A stretch of DNA of 64,000 bases from Bettongia penicillata ogilbyi (taxonomy: Eukaryota > Chordata > Mammalia > Diprotodontia > Potoroidae), in the NCBI GenBank assembly GCA_023548195.1, contig JAJHZJ010000418.1, positions 124,001-188,000 of the forward strand, in the 5' to 3' direction. The notes under the pieces were generated by a model. The model was not told the DNA's origin and did not search any database. It worked only from the letters and a program-made list of their open reading frames with translations. The translations under genes were made by a program, and so were the position numbers. Of this stretch, positions 38,612 to 49,597 are shown piece after piece. How positions within the stretch are numbered: the stretch's first letter is position 1; each line of letters begins with the position of its first letter.

Positions 38612-38872
38612 ATGAACACTCCCAGAAATATTATAGTCAAATTTCAAAGCTCCCAGGTCAAGGAGAAAATATTGCAAGCATCCAGAAAGAAACAGTTAAA
38701 GTACCGTGGAACCACTGTCAGAATGACAAGATTTAGCAGCTTCTATATTAAAGGACTAGGGGGTTTAGACTATGATATTCTGGAGGACAAAGGAACTAGG
38801 ATTATAACCAAGAATCACTTACCCATCAAAACTGAGTATAATTCCTCAGGGGAAAAAAATGACATTCAGTGA
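38612..38872 (+). pseudogene. L1 ORF1 C-terminal fragment
   Basis: An 86-codon open piece of ORF1 contains PRNIIVKFQSSQVKEKILQA and SRKKQLKYRGTTVRMTRFSS. This is the familiar L1 ORF1 pattern in which a K-F strand, a KEKIL helix and a YRG loop belong to the nucleic-acid-binding C-terminal domain. Frame breaks occur on both sides, so it is a remnant. Confidence 0.8.
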
Positions 38873-39762
38873 GATAGAGGACTTTCAAGTATTCTTGATG
38901 AGAAGAATAGAATAGAAGCTGAATAGAACATTTAACTTTCAAATATAAGACTCAAGAGGAGCATAAAAAGATAAATAATTAAAGGAAATCATGTGACTTA
39001 ATAAGATTAAACTTTATATTCCTACATGGGAAGATGACTTTTGTAACCAAGACCTTTTTCATTATTAGGGTTAGAAGGAATGTATATAGACAGAGGGCAC
39101 AGGTGTGAGTTGAATATGAAAATATGATATCTAAAAAATAAAATTAAGGGGAGAGAGGAATGTACCAGGCAAAGAAAGGGAGAACTAGAATGAGGTAAAT
39201 TATCTCATGTAAAAGAGGCAAGAAAAGCTTTTACAGTGGAGGGGAACAAGGGCAGGTGAGGGGAAGTGAATGAATCTTACTCTCATCAGAATTGGCTCAA
39301 AGAGGGAATAACATTCAATTTGGTATAGAAATATATCTTAGCCTACAGGAAAATAGGAGGTTAAGGGGATAAGAGACAGCGGGGAGTGTGATAGAATGGA
39401 GGGCAGATTGGGGGAGGGAGTCAGAAGCAAAACGCTAGTGAGGAGAGACGGTGCAAGGGAAAAGAACAGAATAGATGGGGGTAGGGGAAATAGGACTGAG
39501 GAAAATATAGCTAACAATAGTAACTGAGAAAAAAATCTTGAAGCAAGTTTCTTTGAAAAAGACCTCATTTCTCAAATATGTAAAGCACTGAGTCAAATTT
39601 GTAGAAATAAGAGCCATTCCCCAATTGATAAATGATCAAAAGATATGATCAGTTTTCAGGTGAAGTATCAAAGCTAGCTATAGTCATATGAAAGGATATT
39701 CTTAACTCACTATTGATTGGAGAAATGCAAATTAAAACGATTTTGAAGCGCGTCATATCAGA

Positions 39763-40047
39763 TTGACTAATAGGACAGAAAAGGAAAATGACAGATGTTG
39801 GCAGGGATGTGGGAAAAGTGAGATATTAACAAACTACTGGTGGAGTTGTGAAGTGATCCAACAGTCATTCTGTAGCACGATTTGGAACTGTGCCCCAAAG
39901 GCTATAAATCCATACATACCCTTTGACTTAGTAATACCCCTAGTAGGGCTATATCCCAAAAGAGATTTAAAAAAAAAAAACAGAGTGCTTATCTATACAA
40001 AAATATTTATAGCAGCTCTTTTGTGGAGGCAAAGAATTAGACATTGA
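39763..40047 (+). pseudogene. L1 ORF2 C-terminal fragment
   Basis: A 94-codon piece includes DRCWQGCGKSEILTNYWWSC and IPFDLVIPLVGLYPKRDLKK. It corresponds to the Cys-rich C-terminal region of L1 ORF2 (C-W-x-G-C-G... H/Y-W-W-x-C and I-P-L-x-G-x-Y-P). The last motif Cys residues are partly changed. Confidence 0.85.
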
Positions 40048-40604
40048 GGGGATGTCCATCAACTGGGGACTGGCTGAACAAGTTGTGAAATGATCATGAT
40101 GGAGCACTTATTGTACTTAATGTAAGAAATGATAAGTGGGATGCTCTCAGAAAAAAACAAACCTGGAAAGGTTTGCATGGGTTGATGTGAAATGATGTCC
40201 TGTCTACACACTAGCAGCAATATTGTGAGATGATCAGCCGTGAATGACCTACGCTCTTCTCAGAAATACAGTGATCCGAGACCACTCTGAAGGACATACG
40301 ATGAAAACCGCTGTCCATCCCCGGAGAAAGAACTGATGGTGCCTCAATACAGATGGAAGCATACTTCTTCTACTTACTTTTTCTTGAGGTTTTTTTCATG
40401 ATTATTATGGATGTTTTGCATGACTATACATATATATACATATATATATGTATATAACCTGTATTTACTTGCTTGCATTCTCAATGAGGGGGGAGGGAAA
40501 GGGAGAGAATTTGGAACTCAGAGTTTTAAAAGCAAATGTTGAGAATGTATGTAACTGGGGAAAAATAAAGTATTAAATAATTTTTTTTTTAAAAAATAAA
40601 AAAC

Positions 40605-41040
40605 CTAGGATAGAGCCGTGGAGTGGGACATGGACGGCAATCCAGCAGAGGAGACCAAAGTGTGAAGGTAGAAGAGAGAAACAGAAAGAAAAATGTCATG
40701 AACGTTTAAAAAAGAGAATCTTAGCAGGAAGGCTTAGTTAACAGTATTATCCCTTAGTAAATGCTGCAGAGTGGTCAAGAAAGAAAAGAACTGAGGAAAG
40801 ACTGTTAGATTTGGCAAATATTAAACGATATGACAACTTTGGAGAGAACGGTTTTTGTTGAGTAATGAGGTGATTGGGAGATACCAAGAAATGAGGAGGA
40901 ATAAAAGGATGAAGAAACAAAATTTGTTGACAATTTTTTTTTAAGAATTGGCCTGTGAAAAGGAGGAAAGATAGGGGATGATAGCTTGAGGGTCAAGTGG
41001 AGTGCTAAAGTACTTCTGAAATCAGATGAATCCATCATCT
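40605..41040 (-). mobile_element. L2 LINE, antisense, right part
   Basis: On the + strand: CCTAGGATAGAGCCGTGGAG, AATCCAGCAGAGGAGACC, GAGTGGTCAAGAAAGAAAAG and TTGGCAAATATTAAACGATA. In L2 order this continues from the segment ending at 36962. Confidence 0.8.
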
Positions 41041-41239
41041 AATGGAAGTGGGCAATGTCTGTACCAGTATAGCTTTCTTTTGTAGAGGTCTTCCCATCCT
41101 GTGGAATTTTTATCCCTTTTATTAAAAAAAAATCCTGCCTAGGAGATCTGTTCAATTCTCTAATAGCCTTCCTCTAGTTCTTTTAATATTTTCTGTATAC
41201 TAGCCTTGCCTTATCTGTTGTATTCTCCTACTTTTTTAG

Positions 41240-41645
41240 TTTTCCTATATAATACTCTTCTCTGTACACTCTAGTCTTTGCTGCTTTTCTTTCTCTTCCT
41301 TTTACATAACCATGCATCTCCCACCTCTGTGCCTTTGCACTGGATATCCTCTATCCCTGCTATACACTTCCTCTTAATCTTCCCATCTGGGAATCTCTAG
41401 TTTCTTTCAGGGCTCATCTTAAGTACCTTTTAATAGTTCTCCCATTTGCTTCAGCCTTCTGTTTTAAGGTTGCCTTCCATGTACCTGTGTATATCTCATA
41501 GGCAATTTTATTTACAGGTTTTCCCCAAGATTAGAATGTGACCTCCTTGAGTACAGGAATTGTTTTTTCCTTGCTCTGCACCTGTAGGACTTAGGTCAGT
41601 GTCTAGCACATAGTAGACCTTTAATAAGTGATTGTTGGTTGAGTT
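41240..41645 (+). mobile_element. L2 LINE 3' end
   Basis: CATCTCCCACCTCTGTGCCT, TTTCAGGGCTCATCTTAAGT, GATTAGAATGTGACCTCCTT, GTGTCTAGCACATAGTAGAC and GTGATTGTTGGTTGAGT, an almost continuous L2 end. Confidence 0.9.
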
Positions 41646-41649
41646 ATTT

Positions 41650-43725
41650 CCAATATCACCATTCCACCTTCTCTGATCACACATTATACTTGAGATATTG
41701 AGATAATATTTGTTTAAGAGGATAGGATTTTGTGGTAGGTAAGAATATAGAATAGTTTAAAGCTCCAAACAATTTGCCAAATGGTGATGTGGCCCATTCT
41801 TTTATTCACCTTTGGATCCAGCTTATTGTCTGTCTTCAATGTCTTTACCAGATATTTTAGGTGAAATAGTCTGTAAGCATTTTAAGAAGTTATCCAGAAA
41901 GACATCATATGCTTTCTATTATCTTCAAGACTTCATATTAAATTTCTTAAATTTTTCAAATTTTGTTGAATACAAATCACATTAGTGAAACAAATTGCAA
42001 CTTGAAAGGTGTTTAAAATAATATAATAATCATACTAACACTTAATTTTGATGTTGAATTTTTTTATTTGAGCAAGAGTTTGTAATATTTGGTTCAACCA
42101 CAGAGTGTCCTAAATCTAGTTCCACATTAAATTTATTTTTGCATTTTGATTTAAAATAAAAATAAAGTGAATAAAATGGTAGATTACAAACTTATTTATT
42201 CACAGATAGAAAAATGAATAGCTAGTTATATAAAATAATTACTTCTTTATTGGCTATGGATGAGCATTGTATTAAAACATACATGAACTCAGAGTTCAGA
42301 TGCATACATTGCTTTATTTTTAGCAGCGTTTATATATAAACTAACCTTTGTACAGAAAGAAATTCTTTAAACATGACTTTCTTTTCTCCTACCACTGGCA
42401 CACTGGCTGTACTCTCAAAGAAACTCTTACTAACAATTAACCAGTGTTTTCGATCCTGTTCATTTGAATATCTTCCAGAGAGAAAGAGAGTAACATAAAT
42501 GGAGAATAAGTTTAAATTGGAAAATAACCTCAATAACATGAGAGGTAGTCTAAGATTTGTTTCTTCAGAATGTTTGTGATGTTCCACAATGGTTTCAAGA
42601 TGACTTGTCATGTGCATGCCCAGTGATCATGGTTTTCAAGTAGCATGGCATTTGTGCTGTAAGAATGCAGATTTTAATAGCTTCTTGATCTTGTGATTAT
42701 ACAGCTAATAAGGTAACAGAAATGAGGGAGCTACTCTGATAATACACAGAATTAAAATGAAGCGATTAGCATGTGTCTGACGAGTTTTATTGAGAATTAG
42801 TTTGCCTTAAATGGCCTTGTGGTAGGTTTGGAAACAATTTGATGACAGATTGAGATACTTTCAGAAAACATTGAACTTTAGCGATCAGAGTTTTATGTAA
42901 TCACTACATGAACACCAAAAAGCTTTTGTGCATGCTTAGAATGGTTTAGAACGCTGCAGAAACAAACATGTTTGTTGTCACGGAGGAAAAATGTATTTGT
43001 AATGTAATTGGGCAGTTATTTACTGCTTAAGAAGTCATTAAATAAATTTTGGCATAAATCCTTTGAACCTTCATTTTGAATTACCATATTATAACTACTG
43101 GTCCACAACATACCTGTTCCTATTTCAATTCCCCCATTCCGTTTTTATCTGTAAAGTTTTCCTTCAGCGTCATCTGCAGACTGAACTCTGCCTATCTAAT
43201 AAGCTTCCTTTAGGCATACCTTAGCCATAGAAATACACATTAATACATTAATACATAATATATATATTAATACAGGCCTAGTGCCCTTGATGAGCTTCTC
43301 TCTCAAAGTATGAAAAATTAGCAATTTGTATAAATCACACGGACAGTTCTAGGACGGCTCTAATTACTTTCTTTATTTTGCAAATTTTTGAATATTCCTA
43401 ATTGCCGCAGTAATGCAATCCAGACTGACACACAACCGCCACTTTCTTTCTTATACTGATCTTTCTTCCATATGCAATCCCTTTCCTCCTACCATAAGCT
43501 TTACTCACTTATGGTCATGTGTATGTGATACACAATTCCATATGGCCTTGTTTTATTCTGATTAATCGGCTCCCCAGAATAGTTAGACAGGATCATGATT
43601 TCAGACAGCCTCTTCTTGTTTTTTTAAAAAGAGGTTTTATTAATACCTCTTGTTTTTACATCACAGTAATTTTTTTAATACTCTGTAACAAAGAAACGGG
43701 TAAAACGACTGGCCTCTTCTAACAG
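41650..43725. other. Repeat-poor intron stretch, no gene recognised
   Basis: About 2 kb of intron free of the SINE and LINE motifs that fill the rest of the window, except short ATTAATAC repeats near 43240-43275. The 42330-42617 minus-strand open frame has no recognised motif. Such gaps in repeats can mark regulatory sequence, but nothing here proves it. Confidence 0.4.
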
Positions 43726-43729
43726 TGTA

Positions 43730-44060
43730 CGTGTCTCTTCCAACTGAAATTTTGTGAAAAATCTGTGAATTTATGTGAGAGAAAGAAGTAGAAGGGTGGT
43801 CAGAGAGGTAGGAGGAAAACCAGGATATTGTTCTATCTCAGAAGACAAGGGAGGAATGAGTCCCTACTTAATAGAGAAAGGCCAAAAGTATTAAAAATTA
43901 TAGAGAGATTAAGGATATAGGGCTCAAAAAAAGTCATTGTATTTTTTAAGGCCACCAGTGGTGATCTTGTAGAAAATAGGTTCAGTAAAATGCTGGTGGC
44001 AAAAATCACGCTGCGAGCAGTTGAAGAAAAAGGAGAGAGTAAGGTCATGTGGTCGTATGG
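43730..44060 (-). mobile_element. L2 LINE, antisense
   Basis: On the + strand: AGAGAGGTAGGAGGAAAACC, GTGGTGATCTTGTAGAAAAT, GGTTCAGTAAAATGCTGGTG. It is a diverged reverse L2 ORF2 region. Confidence 0.6.
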
Positions 44061-44955
44061 CTGGGTCCCCATGTGGTCTGATCTCTTGACTTCTCCAACT
44101 TTGTCTCTCTTATCTTAGAGATCTTATTATTCTTTACTTTGTTTACCTCCTGCCTCCTCAACCTTGTTTTTAACCATGGCAAGCCATTGAGTCCCTGGCT
44201 CCTGCCACAATCTCTTGGTGTTTCCAGACTGTCTGCTTCAGGTGTCTGCCTTTTTAAGCGCAATCAACCAGTCAATCAACAAATATTTACTAAATGCTTT
44301 TCAAACATTATGTTCCTGATTGAGCTAATCAGCTCAGTCCTGCTGCCACTCATATCCTGATATGATATAGAGATAGGACCCATTTATAATATTAACAATA
44401 TTTTTGAATGTTTTAAGATTTTCTGTACCTAGTAAATCATACTTTTCATTTTGCGTTAGCATTTTTGGGCTATATTATTCAAATTGTATGCATATTCTAG
44501 CAAATGCTCCATTTTCTAATACAGCCTATTTTTCCTGTAATATACAGATCTTTTTAAATTCACGAAAAGCATAGACATTATAATCTGTACAGAAAGTATC
44601 AAGACAGGAAAAATATGTCCCTAGTTTCATTTTTATTCAAATTACAATTGTGTATATTGTATATTTTTAGTCTTTCTCAGAACTTTGAATAGAATGAAAA
44701 TTGATACATGTAAGGCTCTAATATTTTGTGTTAAATTATACCATTTTTTTAAAGTACAAATTTTTATCAGAAACATTGTATTGTTTATTATAGGTTCATG
44801 ATATTGTACTAAGCATTTTGAGTACATGTTATTTAAAGTGCATAAGGAATTTTGTATGCGTTAACTTTCACTATTTTCTATTATTACCCATGGTGAGCTA
44901 CTTGTAGCAATATTACCACTGGAGGGAACCCATCTTCCATATATGCTGAAGAAGT
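44061..44955. other. Unassigned intron sequence
   Basis: No exon is seen. An L2-like tail fragment (GTCAATCAACAAATATTTAC, 44271-44290, antisense) is the only recognisable item. Confidence 0.45.
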
Positions 44956-44960
44956 AGACA

Positions 44961-45040
44961 GGAAAAAATAAGTTTTGTGAAAAAGAAGAGCTGAGAAATA
45001 GGAAAAAATAAGTTTTGTGAAAGGGAAGAGCAGAAATTGT
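44961..45040 (+). repeat. 40-bp tandem duplication
   Basis: Two adjacent 40-base units, 44961-45000 and 45001-45040. Both start GGAAAAAATAAGTTTTGTGA and they diverge towards the end. Confidence 0.9.
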
Positions 45041-45499
45041 GAGTAAATATTCCTAGGTCTTTAAACTGATCCTTGTACGTCATGCTCTTCAGGTACTTCA
45101 CCATCATAAATGCCTTCATCTGATTTGCTCTGTGGTTTATCAGTTTCTATCTCGTAAAATATGGCTCTCAGAATTAAATAAAATACCCCAGAGGTGGTTG
45201 GATTCGGACAAACTACAGAGGGATTTACGTCTCCTTATTCCTAGATACTTTGTCTCTCAATGCATTTCCTCAGCTTATTAGCTTTATTGTTTTCCATATT
45301 GAACTTACTGTTTACTAAAACTCTCAGACATTCCCTCTCTTCTGATAAAACTCTCTTAGAATATGGCGTATGACTTCGGAGAACAGCAGAATCTAGACAA
45401 GATATTGATCCTTCTTTATTTCCAGGTCATCTAGAAATTTTAATTCTAATTCTGAATATAGAGCCTTAGAGGTGATTAATATGCAAATATTGGTCTTCT

Positions 45500-45690
45500 A
45501 TTTCTTAGCCAGTATTGGTGCTTTGATAATTACTGCTTTATAATACAGTTTGAGATCTGGTACAGTTTTACCACCTTCCTTCACATTTTTTTTCCATTGA
45601 TTCCCTTGACATCCTTGACATTTTGTTCTTCCAGTTGGATTTTGTTACTATTTTTTCTAGCTGTATAAAATACCTTTTGGTAGTTTGATT
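45500..45690 (-). mobile_element. L1 ORF2 segment, inverted part of a twin-primed L1
   Basis: The reverse of the + strand reads as L1 ORF2 just after the reverse transcriptase: ACCAGATCTCAAACTGTATT, then ATAAAGCAGTAATTATCAAA and TACTGGCTAAGAAATAGAA. It abuts a sense-oriented L1 tail at 45691. Confidence 0.85.
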
Positions 45691-45830
45691 GATGTCAGTA
45701 TCTCAGGGATGTGGGAGGGAAAGAGGAAAGGAGGGAAGGCTAGAATTTGAAACTCAAAACTTAACTAAAAGAATCCAAATGTTAAAAATTGCTCTAACAT
45801 GTAATTGGGGGAGAAATAAAGTATTTTTTA
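45691..45830 (+). mobile_element. L1 3' UTR, sense part of the same twin-primed L1
   Basis: GATGTGGGAGGGAAAGAGGA, AGAATTTGAAACTCAAAACT, AAATGTTAAAAATTGCTCTA and TAATTGGGGGAGAAATAAAG match the L1 3' UTR end. Confidence 0.85.
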
Positions 45831-45964
45831 AATGGCCCCAGAGAAGAGATGAAAAAATTCAAATATTGGGGTAGGTCTCAACTTCTATCATTTGAATCTG
45901 TTACTTCAGATACAGGTTTGGTTTTTTTTTTTTCAGAATGTTTATGATGTTTTTTTACTTGCTT

Positions 45965-46022
45965 TCACATACATCTCAGACCCTGACACAGTGGGGCTTA
46001 ATAAATATTGATTGATTGACCC
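45965..46022 (+). mobile_element. L2-type tail
   Basis: CCTGACACAGTGGGGCTTAA then TAAATATTGATTGATTGA. Confidence 0.7.
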
Positions 46023-46299
46023 CCAAACAATTCTGTGTGATAAACAGATAAGGAAACTGAATAAGCAAAGATGATGCAGAAAGAGTGTATAGATTGCCAT
46101 CCTGTCAAATTCATTGTCCTTAACCTGGGAAACACTGTCACCTGCTCTAGCATGGAGGTAGATATAACTTCATAAAATAATTAGGTCTCTTTAAAATCCT
46201 AGGACCTTGACTTTGCAATTCCTGCCTAATCAAAGTAGACACTTAATTCTTCCTACGTCCATATGTCCTTCACATTTCTTATATGTATGTATATGTATA

Positions 46300-46855
46300 C
46301 ACACACATACATAAGTATCTTGTTTTTGTATTGCATTTTCCCCCTATATACTTCTCTTTTCCCCTTCTTAGAAAGCTATCCCAGATAGTAAAGGAAAACT
46401 TTTTTTCAAGAAACAGAAAGAGGAAGAGGGGGGAAAAATCATTAAAATCAATCACCAAATAGAAAAAAAATCTGGCATTGTATGTGCTATGGTCTCTATT
46501 TTGTGGCCATTGCAGAGGAGCAGGAGATATCTTTTCATGTTTTTTCTTGACCAAACTTGCTCTTTACAATTTCATGACGTTCCCTTTCAGTTGTTTTGGG
46601 ATGATCTTTTTCATTAGCATTGTCATAGCCATATATCTTCCTGACTGCTTACTTCATTTTGCACTATTTCATGTAAGTCCTTCATGCTTCTCTGTCTTCA
46701 TAACGCTTGTCATTTCTTACATCACATTAATATGCTGTCACATTCTTGTACCATAGTCGTTTAGCTGTACTCCAGGTAGTAGACATCTATTTCATTTCCC
46801 ATTCTTTGCTACCACAAAAAAGTGCTGTTGTAAATATTTTAGTGTTTGTAGGTGG
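46300..46855 (-). mobile_element. L1 LINE 3' end, antisense
   Basis: On the + strand: a GCATTTTCCCCCTATATA start, then CTGACTGCTTACTTCATTTT, AATATGCTGTCACATTCTTG and TGCTACCACAAAAAAGTGCT, the reverse of the L1 ORF2 end. Open frames on both strands here are repeat shadows. Confidence 0.8.
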
Positions 46856-47555
46856 AAGAGAAGTCACTGCTTTATGGTTCTGAGTCAGGGAATAATGACT
46901 GGATCTGCTAGCCCCAAATAGCAGAGTTTTCCTATAGTATTTAAAATTAAACGCTAGAAAGTCCTATGATTGGGGCGCAGTAGGTCCCAGAAGTGTAATT
47001 AACATCTTTGCCCCAAGTTACCAGAATTTAAGTGGTATCTATAACACTTTATATTCCTTCAGCAGATGTAAACAATTATGTTTAGCATCTTGTTAGCAAA
47101 AAATATTTAAAATAGAACTCTGCAGAGAATTATTTTCTTCACTCATCTACTATGCTCCAGGTAAACTCTTCTTCGCCCATGCCTGTTCTTTGGACTCTTC
47201 TGAAGGCCTCCCTAGTAATGGCTTCGGTTATCCTGGGAATTCCACAGGTCTGGTATCCCAGGCTCTCTTTCCATTCCCACCCTTTATTTCTGACACATGA
47301 CAGTGGCTTGAGATCTCTTCCCTGATGGGACCTTGTGTCCTGAGGGCCCTTTCTGACTTTCAGATGAGTTTATTGTTAAAATTTGATTTGAGAATTCCTC
47401 TCGTGCAGTTTGCCTCTCCCTCCCTTCCCATGAGTTTTGTGACGTTTACCCTCGGTGCCTGAATTCTTAGTTATGACTCTGGGAACCACTTTCACATAAA
47501 GAGGAGAACGCTCAGTTATGCATGCCAGAAACCTCTAATTGGTGTCTTACTTGAT
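46856..47555. other. Unassigned intron sequence
   Basis: Somewhat more GC-rich around 47160-47480, with no frame or motif that I can support as an exon. Confidence 0.4.
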
Positions 47556-47559
47556 CTCA

Positions 47560-48190
47560 CAGCTCGGCGTCTCTACTTTCTCCAAACTACCCTTCACGTC
47601 GTTGCCAAACTGATTTTCCTGAAATCAAGGGCTGACTATGTTCATCTTGTATTCTGTAAACTTGTGTGATTGTCCATTATCTGCAAGATCAAATACAGAC
47701 TCTTCTGCTTTAGCTTTAAAATCCCTTTGACGCTTAGCCTCAATCCATTTATTTGGCCGTCTGTTACATATTATTCGCTTCACAGATGCTATACTGAGTC
47801 CACATTGGCCCTTTTGCTGATCCTAATGTAAGACTTCCTGCTCCCATCCTTGCTTTCGAGCTGTCTGTCCCCTGCACCTATAATGCACTCCCACCTTGCC
47901 TCCACCTTAGAATCCTTTTTTCTTTCAAAATTCTCCTCTACATGAAGACTTTGTTGACCTTTCCTATCCCGTAGTTGCTAATGTTCTCCCCCAAATTACC
48001 TTCTATTTTGTTTATACTTATATAAATATAAAATTTATAAATACATGGATATGCAATTTATAAACATATGAATATATGTGAGTACATGTTATTTCCCTCT
48101 ACAGAATGTAATTTCTTTGAGGTCAGGAATTATTTTAATTTCTAGAGTTTTCCATAGTTCCTGGCATATACTGGAGGCTAAATGCCTGGG
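47560..48190 (+). mobile_element. L2-clade LINE, ORF2 end and 3' region
   Basis: CCAAACTGATTTTCCTGAAA, GATTGTCCATTATCTGCAAG, CTTTAAAATCCCTTTGACGC, TGCACCTATAATGCACTCCC, AATGTAATTTCTTTGAGGTC and TTCCTGGCATATACTGGAGG follow L2 order with moderate divergence. Confidence 0.75.
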
Positions 48191-48599
48191 ATATGTGGCC
48201 AGGTTCATGTAGAGATAAATGGTTGTTGGATTGTGATCTCAGTTCCTAAAATGAAACAATAACTTCTTCTAAACTACTTTTAACTAATGGTTGGTCATCT
48301 TCTGTCTAGACCATGACAGTATTAGAATTATAGAAAAATGGAAGGGACTTAGATCTTCTAGACCAACCTCTTCAATTTAAAATTCAATCAGTCAGTCAGT
48401 AAGCCTTCATTAGACTCCCATTATGTGCTAGATGTAAGGGAACTCTTAAAGACATTATGATTTTCTGGGTGAAATAATCATTCCAGGCAAAAGAAAAAAA
48501 TCAGTTAAGTTGATAATTTGGCGCTTTACAGATAAAACAATGTTTAGTTGATTGCACAGATGCTCTTCAAGATTGTGGTCATGGAAAAAAGTTAACATA

Positions 48600-48672
48600 G
48601 GATGTCCCCAAACTCTTAGTGCAGTATAAAACTGTTAAAGTTTAACATTACACTGAGACTTTTGGAGTGTCT
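48600..48672. mobile_element. Palindromic mariner-like miniature element
   Basis: The left arm GGATGTCCCCAAACTCTTAG and the right arm ACTGAGACTTTTGGAGTGTC pair as inverted repeats, with TA at both edges. A related half copy lies at 33193-33232. The Tc1/mariner call rests on the TA flanks and the TGTCCCAAAAGT-like terminus. Confidence 0.6.
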
Positions 48673-48764
48673 TATATATGTTGAAATGCTTCTCTTCCCT
48701 GAGTAACAGGAATTTAAGCTTAATAGTGTGCTTTACTCTTCAGTCACATGTAGACAGTGTTTAA

Positions 48765-48900
48765 AATAGCATAGAATCTTAGCGCTAGGGAAAATTTTAT
48801 AGTCCAGCTGCCTAATCTTATAGAAGAGAAAACTGATATAGGTTAAGAACTTGTTCACCATTATACAGCTTATCGTAGACAAACTCAACTTACTTAGTTG
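48765..48900 (-). mobile_element. MIR-type SINE, antisense
   Basis: On the + strand: TAGAATCTTAGCGCTAGGGA, ATAGTCCAGCTGCCTAATCT, AGAAGAGAAAACTGATATAG, TTATACAGCTTATC. Confidence 0.7.
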
Positions 48901-49434
48901 TCAACCTTTTCTTTTTATACTTAGATGTAAAAACTTTTCAAGGCAATTATTTTTTTTGTTTTGCTTTGTATCAGGACAACATTCATGGATACTTTGGTGT
49001 TAGGCTAATATCACGTTGGTAAATGCATGCTATGTATAATAGCCATCTTTAAAAATTCATGATGCCATTTTTTTCTTTCAATATCACTAAAAATTGCAAT
49101 TTTGTGTATTGGTTATAAAATGTTATTTTCTAGAAAAATCTTTTTGATATAAAAGAGAAACATGAATGATTACCTAAATAGCCGTTTCATTCAGCTCATT
49201 GACATTCAGTATTGTCATCACATTGACCCAACAACTATTTTATGTAGACAGCTTTTAAAATAATACTTTGTTTGCCTTTTATGAATATCAGAATGAGATT
49301 TTATTACAGGTAAAGTTCAAGTTATAAATCAAATATTACATTTAAACTTAGCCAGAAATAGAAAGTAATTTTTTCAGACTACCCGTTCTGTATTACAAGA
49401 AATAAATATTACTTTTATAAGGCACAATTGATAG

Positions 49435-49597
<163 letters not shown>

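Larger units (their letters stand above)
36993..40600 (+). mobile_element. Near-complete non-autonomous L1 (ORF1 only), inserted in an L2
   Basis: The parts lie in order. The 5' UTR starts GCAGAGCCAAGATGGCAGAG at about 36993. An ORF1 region runs from about 37860 to 38945: coiled-coil-like sequence rich in Lys and Glu, then the RNA-binding part. A G/A-rich non-coding linker spans about 38950-39540. The last part of ORF2 is at about 39540-40130 and the 3' UTR ends AAATAAAGTATT with an A-rich tail. ORF1 carries stops and frame changes. The reverse transcriptase is absent, so any mobility would depend on another L1. This is the longest element in the window. Confidence 0.88.
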
